Assembly: GCA_964544605.1 (NCBI GenBank)
Contig: CAZJBX010000006.1
Span: 1-64,000 of the forward strand
DNA: 64,000 nucleotides
Direction of reading: 5' to 3'
Source of the DNA: JAMIFN01 sp964544605
GTDB taxonomy: Bacteria; Pseudomonadota; Gammaproteobacteria; Burkholderiales; Burkholderiaceae_C
The notes under the pieces: generated by a model
What the model was told of the DNA's origin: nothing
The model's input: only the letters and a program-made list of their open reading frames with translations
The model's database searches: none
Part shown: in pieces, positions 17,114 to 25,767 of the stretch
How the letters are laid out: every line of letters starts with the position of its first letter
Position numbering within the stretch: the first letter of the stretch is position 1
Program-made: the position numbers and the translations under genes

Positions 17114-18205
17114 TTAGGCTTCGGGCGCGTCAATCACGCCATCCGCATCGGCACCAACCCCATTGGCCGCGCCGCCAGGCATGGCATTCACGCCCAATTG
17201 CTCACGAATGAGGTTTTCAATCTCACGCGCCAGCTCAGGGTTTTCTTTCAAAAACTCACGCGAGTTGTCGCGGCCTTGGCCGATTTTTTCGCCCTTATAG
17301 GCATACCAAGCACCTGATTTATCGACGATTTTCTGGGCCACACCCAAGTCGAGAATTTCGCCCTCACGGGAGATGCCCGCACCGTACATGATGTCGAATT
17401 CGGCCTGCTTAAAAGGCGGCGCGACTTTGTTCTTCACCACTTTCACGCGGGTTTCATTGCCCACCATTTCATCGCCTTTTTTGATAGAGCCGATGCGACG
17501 GATATCAAGGCGCACGGAGGAATAGAACTTGAGTGCATTGCCGCCCGTGGTGGTTTCAGGGCTGCCGAACATGACGCCAATCTTCATGCGGATTTGGTTG
17601 ATGAAGACCACGGTGCAGTTGGTTTTCTTGATGGTGGCGGTGAGCTTGCGCAGGGCTTGGCTCATCAGGCGGGCTTGCAAGCCGGGCAGGCTGTCGCCCA
17701 TATCGCCCTCAATCTCGGCTTTGGGCACCAGTGCGGCAACCGAGTCCACCACAATCAAATCCACCGCGCCTGAGCGCACCAAGCTGTCCACAATCTCTAG
17801 GGCTTGCTCGCCTGTATCGGGCTGGCTGATGAGGAGGTTGTGCACATCCACCCCCACTTTTTGCGCGTATTGCACATCCAGCGCGTGCTCGGCATCCACA
17901 AAAGCGCATTGGCCGTTTTGCTTTTGCATTTCGGCAATCACTTGCAGGGTCAAAGTGGTTTTGCCGCTGGACTCAGGGCCGTAGATTTCAATCACACGGC
18001 CACGGGGCAGGCCGCCCACGCCCAAGGCCACATCCAGCCCAAGCGAGCCTGTGGAGACCACTTGCACATCTTCCAGCGCCTCGCCTTCGCCCAAGCGCAT
18101 GATGGAGCCTTTGCCGAATTGTTTTTCAATCTGCGCCAAGGCGGCGGCCAGGGCTTTGGCTTTTTCGCTATCGACTTCCACTGCGGGGGTGTTTTTTGTC
18201 GCCAT
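17114..18205 (-). CDS. recA: Recombinase RecA
   Basis: This encodes 363 residues. The Walker A motif GPESSGKTT, the Walker B strand DLIVVDSVAALVPKAEIEG, and the DNA-binding loop 2 region (INQIRMKIGVMFGSPETTTGG) are all intact. RecA polymerises on single-stranded DNA, exchanges strands and triggers LexA self-cleavage. The ribosome binding site AAGGAG lies 8 nt before the ATG at 18205. A LexA box is about 40 bp upstream. The N-terminus starts MATKNTPAVEVDSEKAKALA, ordinary for this order. Confidence 0.99.
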   Translation of the reverse strand: MATKNTPAVEVDSEKAKALAAALAQIEKQFGKGSIMRLGEGEALEDVQVVSTGSLGLDVALGVGGLPRGRVIEIYGPESSGKTTLTLQVIAEMQKQNGQCAFVDAEHALDVQYAQKVGVDVHNLLISQPDTGEQALEIVDSLVRSGAVDLIVVDSVAALVPKAEIEGDMGDSLPGLQARLMSQALRKLTATIKKTNCTVVFINQIRMKIGVMFGSPETTTGGNALKFYSSVRLDIRRIGSIKKGDEMVGNETRVKVVKNKVAPPFKQAEFDIMYGAGISREGEILDLGVAQKIVDKSGAWYAYKGEKIGQGRDNSREFLKENPELAREIENLIREQLGVNAMPGGAANGVGADADGVIDAPEA

Positions 18206-18244
18206 CTTCGGCTCCTTTAAAAGATACTGTATGAAAACACATTG

Positions 18245-18260
18245 CTGTGTTGATGAACAG
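18245..18260. promoter_or_regulatory. LexA (SOS) box of recA
   Basis: CTGTGTTGATGAACAG matches the CTGT-N8-ACAG consensus exactly and sits 40 bp upstream of the recA start, where LexA binding would block the promoter. It also lies about 70 bp upstream of the divergent MarR-type gene. Confidence 0.88.
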
Positions 18261-18330
18261 TAATGTATCAGTTTATAGATGCGTTTTGCCGCATAATTTA
18301 GTCAGTTTGATTGACCAATTCGAGGCTGTG

Positions 18331-18819
18331 ATGGATTTTTTAGCCGATGACGCTTGGCGGCTGGCGCATTTGGGTCGTTTGCTGGGCCATGCCATGCGCC
18401 GTTTTGATGCGCGGGTGCTGACTTTGCTGGCCCACGACCCTGAACTGCCGCTGGCTTTGTCGAATTTGGCCGCCAAAGACCACATCAGCGCGGCGCAGAT
18501 TCATGTGCTGCGGCATTTGAGTTTGCAGGGCTCGCGGCTGGTCGATTTGGCCGCCGCTGCGGGCATGAGCAAGCAGGCCATGGCCAGCTTGGTGGCGCAG
18601 TGCGAGGCTTGGGGCTTGGTCGAAAAGCAGGCCGATGCCCAAGATGCCCGCGCCAAGCGCATTGCCTTTACCCCGCTGGGGCTGGTGTGGCTGGCGGGTT
18701 TTCAACGCGCCATTGTGCAGGCGCAGGCCGAGTTTGCCGACGAGGTAGGGGCCGATGTGGCCACTGTGGTGCAAATCGGCCTAGAGGCTTATGCCAATGC
18801 CTATCAGCCCAGCTTTTAG
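18331..18819 (+). CDS. MarR-family transcriptional regulator
   Basis: This encodes 162 residues from the ATG at 18331 (MDFLADDAWRLAHLG), preceded by GAGG at suitable spacing. The longer open frame to 18247 would run through the LexA box and is rejected. A winged-helix DNA-binding domain is visible at about 50-115 (ISAAQIHVLRHLSLQGSRLVDLAA, then GMSKQAMASLVAQCEAWGLVEKQ, then DARAKRIAFTPLG), the standard MarR order. It is divergent from recA and convergent with the pirin gene. The ligand and targets are unknown. Confidence 0.85.
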   Translation: MDFLADDAWRLAHLGRLLGHAMRRFDARVLTLLAHDPELPLALSNLAAKDHISAAQIHVLRHLSLQGSRLVDLAAAAGMSKQAMASLVAQCEAWGLVEKQADAQDARAKRIAFTPLGLVWLAGFQRAIVQAQAEFADEVGADVATVVQIGLEAYANAYQPSF

Positions 18820-19712
18820 GGGTAGGCCACCCATTCGGCCTCATCGCCCACGGGCAGCTTCATGCGGCCCGCCTGCCAATCGGCGCGGGCTTGCGCCAAG
18901 CGCTCTTGGCTTGATGAGACAAAATTCCAGTCGATAAAGCGCTCGCCCACGGGCTCACCACCCAGCAGCATGACGACACTGGGCTCCAGCGCGCGCACAT
19001 CCGCAGTCGCTTGGCCAGCCAACACCCGCATTTGCCCTTGGGCCAAGCGGCCCGAGTCGCCCGCATGGGCGCTGGCCACTTCCACCGCGCCAGAGGCCAC
19101 ATACAGCGCGCGCTCGCTGTAATCTGCGCCCAAGCTGTGGCGCGCCCCTGCCTGCATTTGCCAATGCCAATAGAACAGCGGCGAGTGCGTCGGCACTTGG
19201 GCCTGCAAGCCCGCACTGGCCCCCGCCAACAGGCGGCCCTGCACGCCGCCCTCGTCAAATTCAGGCAGGGCCGCAACGCCCGCATGGTGGCTGAAGCTGG
19301 GCGCGCATTCCTCGGCCTCATCGGGCAGAGCCACCCAAGCTTGTATGCCATTCATGTGTGCGCCGTGGGCGCGGGCAAATTCCAGGCGCTCACTGTGGGT
19401 GATGCCACGGCCTGCCGTCATCCAGTTGACCGCACCAGGCTGAATCTCTTGCTGAAAGCCCAAGCTGTCGCGGTGGGTCAGTGCGCCGCTGAACAAATAA
19501 GTGACGGTGGACAGGCCAATGTGCGGATGCGGGCGCACATCCAGCTCAGGCGCAATGCCTGCGGCCAAGTCCATCGGCCCCATGTGGTCGAAAAACACAA
19601 ACGGCCCAACCATGCGCCGCTTTCTAAACGGCAGCAGGCGGGCCACCTGAAAGCCGCCACCCAAATCATGGGGGCGAGCAGAAATATCGAGGGCAAAAGC
19701 GGTTGCAGACAT
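18816..19712 (-). CDS. Pirin family protein
   Basis: This encodes 298 residues from the ATG at 19712 (MSATAFALDIS), with GAAAGG as ribosome binding site; the open frame upstream lacks support. The N-terminal cupin holds the metal-site motif RPHPHIGLSTVTYLFSGAL and the following TAGRGITHSE, as in pirins and the quercetinase-like YhaK group. A second, more degenerate cupin follows. Pirins are non-haem iron proteins with regulatory or quercetin dioxygenase activity, which cannot be separated here. Its stop overlaps that of the convergent MarR-type gene. Confidence 0.9.
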   Translation of the reverse strand: MSATAFALDISARPHDLGGGFQVARLLPFRKRRMVGPFVFFDHMGPMDLAAGIAPELDVRPHPHIGLSTVTYLFSGALTHRDSLGFQQEIQPGAVNWMTAGRGITHSERLEFARAHGAHMNGIQAWVALPDEAEECAPSFSHHAGVAALPEFDEGGVQGRLLAGASAGLQAQVPTHSPLFYWHWQMQAGARHSLGADYSERALYVASGAVEVASAHAGDSGRLAQGQMRVLAGQATADVRALEPSVVMLLGGEPVGERFIDWNFVSSSQERLAQARADWQAGRMKLPVGDEAEWVAYP

Positions 19713-19843
19713 GGCGGGCCTTTCTGGTTCCAAAACAAAAGTGCGTTCCATTCTAGAAAGCCAAGCCTGCACTGCCTAGGCGCAGCACCGCGCCAGACTG
19801 GGCCACTGTTGGAACACCCCGCCCCAACCAGCAGGCACAAAAA

Positions 19844-19865
19844 AACCCGCCACAGTGGGCGGGTT
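19844..19865 (-). terminator. Terminator of the RRM protein gene
   Basis: AACCCGCC / GGCGGGTT forms an 8-bp stem with a 6-nt loop, followed on the minus strand by a run of seven T. It lies 25 bases after the RRM gene stop. Confidence 0.85.
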
Positions 19866-19889
19866 GTTTGCGGCCTGGGCCAGCAGCTA

Positions 19890-20228
19890 TCAGTAGCGGT
19901 CGAAATCACGACCACCACGGAAGCCACCACCACCGTTGCCACCGCCATTGCGGTTGCCGAACTGGCGGGGAGGACGGGGCTCCATAGGACGGGCCACATT
20001 CACAATCAGGGGACGGCCGCCGAAAGGCTGGTCATGCAGCTCTGCAATCGCCGCTTGGGCTTGTGCGCCATCGGCCATTTCCACAAAGCCAAAGCCTTTA
20101 GAGCGGTCTGTACCGCGCTCCATCATGACTTGGGCGCTCTGCACCTCACCAAAAGGCGCGAAGATTTCGCGCAAATCGTTGTCTCGCACTTTGTAAGGCA
20201 GGTTGCCTACATATAATTTATTGTCCAT
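19890..20228 (-). CDS. Small RNA-binding protein with one RRM
   Basis: This encodes 112 residues from the ATG at 20228 (MDNKLYVGNLPYKVRD), with GGAGAG as ribosome binding site. One complete RNA recognition motif has RNP2 as LYVGNL and RNP1 as KGFGFVEM. A Gly/Arg/Asn-rich tail follows (NRNGGGNGGGGFRGGRDFDRY), as in the glycine-rich, cold-inducible RNA-binding proteins of cyanobacteria and Proteobacteria. The likely role is RNA chaperoning. The gene has its own terminator and a 268-bp upstream region shared with the divergent rep. Confidence 0.92.
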   Translation of the reverse strand: MDNKLYVGNLPYKVRDNDLREIFAPFGEVQSAQVMMERGTDRSKGFGFVEMADGAQAQAAIAELHDQPFGGRPLIVNVARPMEPRPPRQFGNRNGGGNGGGGFRGGRDFDRY

Positions 20229-20496
20229 TTGGGACTCTCCAGAAAAAGATGTATTCCAGCGTTCTGGCAGTCCCACGCCAAGCCAAGCCTATCGTCTGAG
20301 CACCTATCACACCGACCAGCTCTACCTTGCAGCTTGTTGAGGGCGGCAGCGCACAGCTAGGCGGCATTATCCGTGCTGGCGCTGCATTTGCGCGGTTTTA
20401 TCAGCAAATAAACAATTGACCCGCCGCCCATGATGTTTGCACGCCACGGCCTAAGATAGCCGCCTTTGCTTTTTCTTTTTACCCCCCAGCCCCGCC

Positions 20497-22632
20497 ATGA
20501 CCCAGCAACTCAATAGCGCCCAATTGCAAGCCGTCCACCATCTTGATGGCCCGAGCTTGGTGATTGCGGGCGCGGGCTCAGGCAAAACACGGGTCATCAC
20601 GCAAAAAATCGCCCGCTTGATTCAAATTGGCATGTCGCCCGAGCGCATTGCCGCCATCACTTTTACCAATAAAGCGGCGGCTGAAATGCGTGAGCGCACG
20701 CGCCAACTGGTGGGCCGCGCGGCAGGCAAGGTCGTCATTTGCACCTTTCACGCCTTGGGCGTGCGCATTTTGCGTGAGGACGGCGAGCGCATTGGCCTCA
20801 AACCCAATTTCTCCATCCTCTCATCTGACGATGTGCTGGGCATTTTGAAAGACGCGGGCGGCCTGACCGACAACAAGCAAGCCCGCGCTTGGCAGTGGCA
20901 AATCTCCAACTGGAAGAGCGAGGGCCTCAACAGCGAGCAAGCCTTGGCCGCCGCACAAGGCGATATGGATGCGGTGCTGGCCGCCAGCATCATGCGCCGC
21001 TATGAGGAACGCCTGCTGGCCTACCAAAGCGTGGATTTCGACGACTTGGTGAATCTGCCGCTGAAGCTTTTGGCCGAGCACGAGGAAGTGCGCGAGAAGT
21101 GGCAAAAACTGCTGGGCCATGTGTTGGTGGACGAATACCAAGACACCAGTGCCACGCAATACCAATTGCTGCGCCTGCTCACGGGTGAGCGCGCGGCCTT
21201 CACCTGCGTCGGCGATGACGACCAATCCATCTACGCTTGGCGCGGCGCGACGCTGGATAATTTGCGCTGCCTGCCGCAAGACTACCCCCAGCTCAAAGTC
21301 ATCAAGCTTGAACAAAACTACCGCTCCGTCAACAGCGTGCTGCGGGCCGCCAACAGCGTCATTGCCGGCAACCCCAAGCTGTTTGAAAAAAGCCTGTGGA
21401 GCGAGCTGGGCGAGGGCGAACCCGTGCGCGTGGCCGATTGCGACAACGAGGAGGAAGAAGCCGAGCGCGCCGTGCAGCACATCCAGCGCCTGCACCGCCA
21501 AGCTGAGGCGGCGTTTTTAGAGGGCCGCGCCCAGCGCCGCCCTGAGTGGAGCGATTACGCCATCCTCTACCGCGCCAACCACTTGGCCAAGGTCTATGAG
21601 CAGGCCCTGCGCAAAGTCAGCATCCCCTACAAAGTCTCAGGCGGGCAAAGCTTTTTTGAGCGCGCCGAAATCCGCGACCTCTGCGCTTGGCTGCGCCTGC
21701 TGGCCAATGCCAATGACGACCCCGCCTTCATCCGCGCCATCACCACGCCCAAGCGCGGCATTGGCCACACCAGTTTGGGGCATTTGGGCGAGCTGGCCAC
21801 ACGCAGCAAAGAATCCTTGTTTGAAACCCTGTTCTCGCCCTATTTGGAGGGCGCTGTGCGCAAAAGCACGGTAGAAGATTTGCACGAATTTGGCCGCTAC
21901 ATCAATGATTTGGAAGCGCAAGCGCAGCAAACCAAGGGCCAACAAGCGGCGCTGGAGCTGCTGCAACAATGGCTCAAAGACATCGACTACGAGCGCCATT
22001 TGTTTGAAGTCTCTGACCACGAAAGCCAGGCCAGCAGCCGCTGGAGCAATGTGCAGGACTTTATTCAGTGGATGGCCAAACGCTGCGGCGGCCAAGCCAG
22101 CGAGGAAGGCCACGACAATTTGGCCGAAGAAGAGAAAACCCTGCTGCAAGTGATTCAAACCGTGTCTTTGCTCTCCACCTTGAGCGAGCGCGAGGGCGAG
22201 CGCAATGAAGTCACCCTATCGACCCTGCACGCGGCCAAGGGCCTGGAGTGGCCGCATGTGATTTTGGCTGGCGTGAGCGAAGGCACCCTGCCCTTTGACC
22301 GCGAGGGCGAGCTGGCCGATGCCGAGGCCGCGCAAGAGCAGGGCCAAGCGCCCAGCCCCGCCGCCCAAGCCCTGCTCGAACGCTTGGAAGAAGAGCGCCG
22401 CCTGATGTATGTGGGCATCACCCGCGCCCAGCGCAGCCTGCTGGTGAGCTGGCCCAAAACCCGCAAAAAAGGCAAGGGCAGCGTGCGCAGCAAGCCCAGC
22501 CGCTTCATTGCTGAAATGCGCCTAGAAGAAACCCAGCCCAAAATCGACCCGCGTGAGCAATTGCGCGCCCTGCAAGCCGAGCTGCGCGCCCGCATGGCGC
22601 AAAAGCAGGCGACAGAAAAGAGCCAAGCATGA
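20497..22632 (+). CDS. rep: ATP-dependent DNA helicase Rep
   Basis: This encodes 711 residues of helicase superfamily 1A. Visible motifs include the Q motif MTQQLNSAQLQAVHH, Walker A AGAGSGKTRV, motif Ia ITFTNKAAAEM, Walker B VDEYQDTS, motif III VGDDDQSIYAWRGA, motif IV LEQNYRS, motif V STLHAAKGLEW, and motif VI YVGITRAQRSLLVSW. Length and spacing fit Rep better than UvrD. It is a 3'-5' translocase that helps replication forks through obstacles. Its last four bases overlap the start of the next gene. Confidence 0.94.
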   Translation: MTQQLNSAQLQAVHHLDGPSLVIAGAGSGKTRVITQKIARLIQIGMSPERIAAITFTNKAAAEMRERTRQLVGRAAGKVVICTFHALGVRILREDGERIGLKPNFSILSSDDVLGILKDAGGLTDNKQARAWQWQISNWKSEGLNSEQALAAAQGDMDAVLAASIMRRYEERLLAYQSVDFDDLVNLPLKLLAEHEEVREKWQKLLGHVLVDEYQDTSATQYQLLRLLTGERAAFTCVGDDDQSIYAWRGATLDNLRCLPQDYPQLKVIKLEQNYRSVNSVLRAANSVIAGNPKLFEKSLWSELGEGEPVRVADCDNEEEEAERAVQHIQRLHRQAEAAFLEGRAQRRPEWSDYAILYRANHLAKVYEQALRKVSIPYKVSGGQSFFERAEIRDLCAWLRLLANANDDPAFIRAITTPKRGIGHTSLGHLGELATRSKESLFETLFSPYLEGAVRKSTVEDLHEFGRYINDLEAQAQQTKGQQAALELLQQWLKDIDYERHLFEVSDHESQASSRWSNVQDFIQWMAKRCGGQASEEGHDNLAEEEKTLLQVIQTVSLLSTLSEREGERNEVTLSTLHAAKGLEWPHVILAGVSEGTLPFDREGELADAEAAQEQGQAPSPAAQALLERLEEERRLMYVGITRAQRSLLVSWPKTRKKGKGSVRSKPSRFIAEMRLEETQPKIDPREQLRALQAELRARMAQKQATEKSQA

Positions 22633-24341
22633 CTGCCCAGACTGATACCGCCCCCGCCAGCCCGCGCCTACCTGCCGCCACCCTCATGCTGCTGCGCGAT
22701 GGCGCGGCGGGCACTGAAGTGCTCATCAGCCAGCGCACCGCCAAAACCAGCTTTGTGCCCAGCATGTATGTCTTTCCTGGGGGCCGTGTCGATGCCGACG
22801 AGGCGGAGTGGGCGCAGCACTGGACGGCGCACTGCCCTGCCGCTTGGCCCGCCCTCACACGGCAGCAGGCGCTGGCCGCCGTGCGCGAATGCTTTGAGGA
22901 AATGGGCCTGCTGCTCGCTTGCGATGCCCAAGGCCAAGCCATCGCCCCCGCCGTGCTGGCTGGCCTGCAACGCCAACAGCCCCTGTGGCCGCAGTTGGCG
23001 GCTCTGGGCTTGCGCCCGCAGCTTGAAGCCCTGGCTTGGGTCTGCGACCGCCTGCCGCCCGCCAGCTTCAAGCGCCCTTTTCACACCGCCTTTTTTATGG
23101 CGCTGGCCCCACAGGGCCAAAGCGTGGCACCCGATATGCAAGAGCAAATCAACGCCGTCTGGCTGCCCTTGCACAAGGACGATTGGCAAGACCGCCAGCG
23201 CTACCCCATGATTGCACCCACTGAGGACGCCCTGCACAGCCTGCAAGCACAGCAGCATGGGGGCGCGGCGGCCATGCTGGCCCAAGCCCACGCTGCGCCC
23301 TTGCCTGCGCCCTTTTACTGGGCGCGTGAGGCCACACAGCAAGGCGATTTGCTGCGGCTCACGCCCGAACACATCGCCTACGCTGAAGTGGAAATGCGCA
23401 GCCCCGATGGAAGCACAGTCATCGCCCTCGATTGGCAATACAGCCAGCCCGTGGCCCTCAACGCCGTGGTGCAGCGCCTCACTTGTGCCAATGCCAGCCA
23501 CATGACCGGCCCGGGCACCAACACCTATTTGCTGGGCCGCCCAGAGCAAGGCTTTATCGTGATTGACGCAGGCCCACGCCACAAAGCCCACATGCGCCAC
23601 ATTCTGCAAGCCACAGGCGGGCGCATCCACGCCCTCATCTGCACCCACTCCCACCCCGATCACTCCCCTGGCGCCGAGCTGCTGCAACGCTTTTACCGCA
23701 GCAAAGGCCAAACCCTGCCGCTGCTGGGCATGGCCTCCCTGCCCACAGCGCCTGCGCACAGCATCTTCAAACCCAGCCACCCCGTGGGCCACGGCAGTGT
23801 GCTGGAGCTGCCCGCTGCAGCAGGCCAGCCCGCCCTGCGCCTGCGCTGCATCCACACCCCCGGCCATGCGGCCAACCACCTCTGCCTGCTGCTGGAAGGC
23901 TGGGGCATCTTGTTCTCAGGCGACCAGCTCCTCAGCGGCAGCACCACCGTCATCGCCCCGCCCGATGGCGACATGCAAGCCTATATGGACTCGCTCGATG
24001 ACCTGGACGCCGTCTTTGCCGAACACCGCGTGCACTACATCCTGCCCGCCCACGGCCATGTGCTGGGCGGCTGGGCCACAACCGACCCCGAACTGCCCCA
24101 GCCCGCAGGCGCGGGCGCGCAGCGCATCACGGCTTACTACCGCGCCCACCGCCTCAAGCGCGAGGCCAAAATCATCGCCGCCATGCAGCAAACAGGCATC
24201 CGTGACAACAGCGCCTCCAGCCGTGCCACACTACTGCCCTTGGCCTATGACGACGCACCGCCCGCCCTCTGGCCCGTGGCCGAAGGCTCTTTGGCTGCCC
24301 ACATCGACCGCATTCTTTCGCAACAGCTTCTCTCTGCTTGA
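22629..24341 (+). CDS. Nudix hydrolase fused to a metallo-beta-lactamase domain
   Basis: This encodes 570 residues in two enzymes' worth of domains. Residues about 10-200 hold a Nudix fold, with the box in a long form: GGRVDADEAEW, then after an insertion AAVRECFEEMGLLL. Residues about 285-490 hold a metallo-beta-lactamase fold of the LACTB2/glyoxalase-II branch: THSHPDHSPGAELL for the zinc ligands, GHAANHLCLLL and SGDQLLSG for the later ones, and LPAHGHVLGG. A winged C-terminal segment follows (RAHRLKREAKIIAAM). It overlaps rep by four bases and lies 5 bp before trpS. The substrate is unknown. Confidence 0.85.
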   Translation: MTAQTDTAPASPRLPAATLMLLRDGAAGTEVLISQRTAKTSFVPSMYVFPGGRVDADEAEWAQHWTAHCPAAWPALTRQQALAAVRECFEEMGLLLACDAQGQAIAPAVLAGLQRQQPLWPQLAALGLRPQLEALAWVCDRLPPASFKRPFHTAFFMALAPQGQSVAPDMQEQINAVWLPLHKDDWQDRQRYPMIAPTEDALHSLQAQQHGGAAAMLAQAHAAPLPAPFYWAREATQQGDLLRLTPEHIAYAEVEMRSPDGSTVIALDWQYSQPVALNAVVQRLTCANASHMTGPGTNTYLLGRPEQGFIVIDAGPRHKAHMRHILQATGGRIHALICTHSHPDHSPGAELLQRFYRSKGQTLPLLGMASLPTAPAHSIFKPSHPVGHGSVLELPAAAGQPALRLRCIHTPGHAANHLCLLLEGWGILFSGDQLLSGSTTVIAPPDGDMQAYMDSLDDLDAVFAEHRVHYILPAHGHVLGGWATTDPELPQPAGAGAQRITAYYRAHRLKREAKIIAAMQQTGIRDNSASSRATLLPLAYDDAPPALWPVAEGSLAAHIDRILSQQLLSA

Positions 24342-24346
24342 ACACC

Positions 24347-25654
24347 ATGACCCGCACCCGCTACCTCACTGGCATCACCACCACTGGCACGCCCCATTTG
24401 GGCAACTATGTCGGCTCCATTCGCCCCAGCATCCGCGCCAGCTTGCGCCCTGAAGTCGATAGCTTCTACTTCTTGGCCGACTACCACGGCCTCATCAAAT
24501 GCGAGGACCCCGCCCGCATCCAGCAATCCACGCTCGAAATCGCCGCCACTTGGCTGGCCGCTGGCCTCGACCCCAGCCGCGTCACCTTCTACCGCCAAAG
24601 CGACATCCCTGAAATCCCCGAACTCACTTGGTTCCTCACCTGCGTTGGTGGCAAGGGCCTGCTCAACCGCGCCCATGCCTACAAAGCCGCCGTCGATAAA
24701 AACACCGAAGCGGGCCAAGACCCCGACGACGGCGTGACCGCTGGCCTGTTCATGTACCCCGTCCTCATGGCCGCTGACATCCTTGCCTTTAGCGCCCACA
24801 AAGTGCCCGTCGGCAAAGACCAAATTCAGCACATTGAAATGGCGCGTGATTTGGCTGCCAGCTTCAACCACCTCTATTGCCCGCAAGCCCCCCTGCTGCT
24901 GCCGCCTGAATTTGAAGTGGACGAGCAAGTGGCCCTGCTGCCCGGGCTGGATGGCCGCAAAATGAGCAAAAGCTATGGCAACACCATCCCCCTCTTTGTG
25001 CCGCGCGATGAGATGCGCAAAAAAATCATGGGCATCCTCACCGATTCCAAAGCCCCTGGCGAGCCCAAAGACACCGCAGGCTCGGCCCTGTTTCAAATCT
25101 ACCAAGCCTTCGCCAGCGCAGCCGAAACCGCCGCCTTCGCGCAAGACTTTGCCCAAGGCATTGCTTGGGGCGATGCCAAAGAAAAGCTGTTTGAGCGCAT
25201 TGACGCAGAAATCGCCCCCATGCGCGCGCGCTACGCCGAACTCATGGCGCAGCCGCAAGAGGTCGAAACCCTGCTGCGCCAAGGCGCTGAAAAAGCCCGC
25301 GCCGTGGCCCGCCCACTGGTGCAAGCGGCCCGCACCGCTGTCGGCATCCGCCCACTGACGCAAAACGCCGCCGCGCCCAAGGCCGAAGCCAAAAAAGCCG
25401 CCCTACCCGCCTTCAAACAATACCGCGAGGCCGACGGCCTGTTTTACTTCAAGCTCAGCGCCGCCAGCGGCCAAGAGCTGCTGCAAAGCCAAGGCTTTGC
25501 CAACCCGCGCGAAGCCGCCGCCGTCGTCTCTGCACTCAAAACCCAAGGCACCGCCGCCCTGGCTGAACACGCCCAACACATCGCCAACCAAGGCGATGCC
25601 GCCGCCCTGCAAACCGCCTTGGCCGCCCTGCAAGCGGCCGCCGCGCAAGACTAA
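24347..25654 (+). CDS. trpS: Tryptophanyl-tRNA synthetase with C-terminal YegP-like extension
   Basis: This encodes 435 residues from the ATG at 24347. The class I signatures are TGTPHLGN (HIGH-equivalent) near residue 12 and KMSKS near 208. Typical bacterial TrpRS is about 330 residues; here an Ala/Lys-rich linker is followed by some 75 extra residues (from about 350, beginning FKQYREADGLFYFKLSAASG) that resemble the DUF1508/YegP repeat (FYFKL-A-G--LL-SQGF pattern). The catalytic part is complete. The gene follows the Nudix/MBL gene by 5 bp, so co-expression with rep is likely. Confidence 0.95.
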   Translation: MTRTRYLTGITTTGTPHLGNYVGSIRPSIRASLRPEVDSFYFLADYHGLIKCEDPARIQQSTLEIAATWLAAGLDPSRVTFYRQSDIPEIPELTWFLTCVGGKGLLNRAHAYKAAVDKNTEAGQDPDDGVTAGLFMYPVLMAADILAFSAHKVPVGKDQIQHIEMARDLAASFNHLYCPQAPLLLPPEFEVDEQVALLPGLDGRKMSKSYGNTIPLFVPRDEMRKKIMGILTDSKAPGEPKDTAGSALFQIYQAFASAAETAAFAQDFAQGIAWGDAKEKLFERIDAEIAPMRARYAELMAQPQEVETLLRQGAEKARAVARPLVQAARTAVGIRPLTQNAAAPKAEAKKAALPAFKQYREADGLFYFKLSAASGQELLQSQGFANPREAAAVVSALKTQGTAALAEHAQHIANQGDAAALQTALAALQAAAAQD

Positions 25655-25767
25655 GGCCCACACCCTACCCAGTGCCGCCCGCCCTGCCCGCCCCAAGCGC
25701 AGCGGGGCGATAAAATGGCGGCTTTCTCCTTCACCACAGCCAGGGGCCGCGCCGCCCCGCAGCCCCC

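Noticed and set aside
22668..23879. A 403-codon minus-strand frame opposite the Nudix/MBL gene
   Set aside because: Shadow of a gene with clear catalytic motifs on the plus strand.
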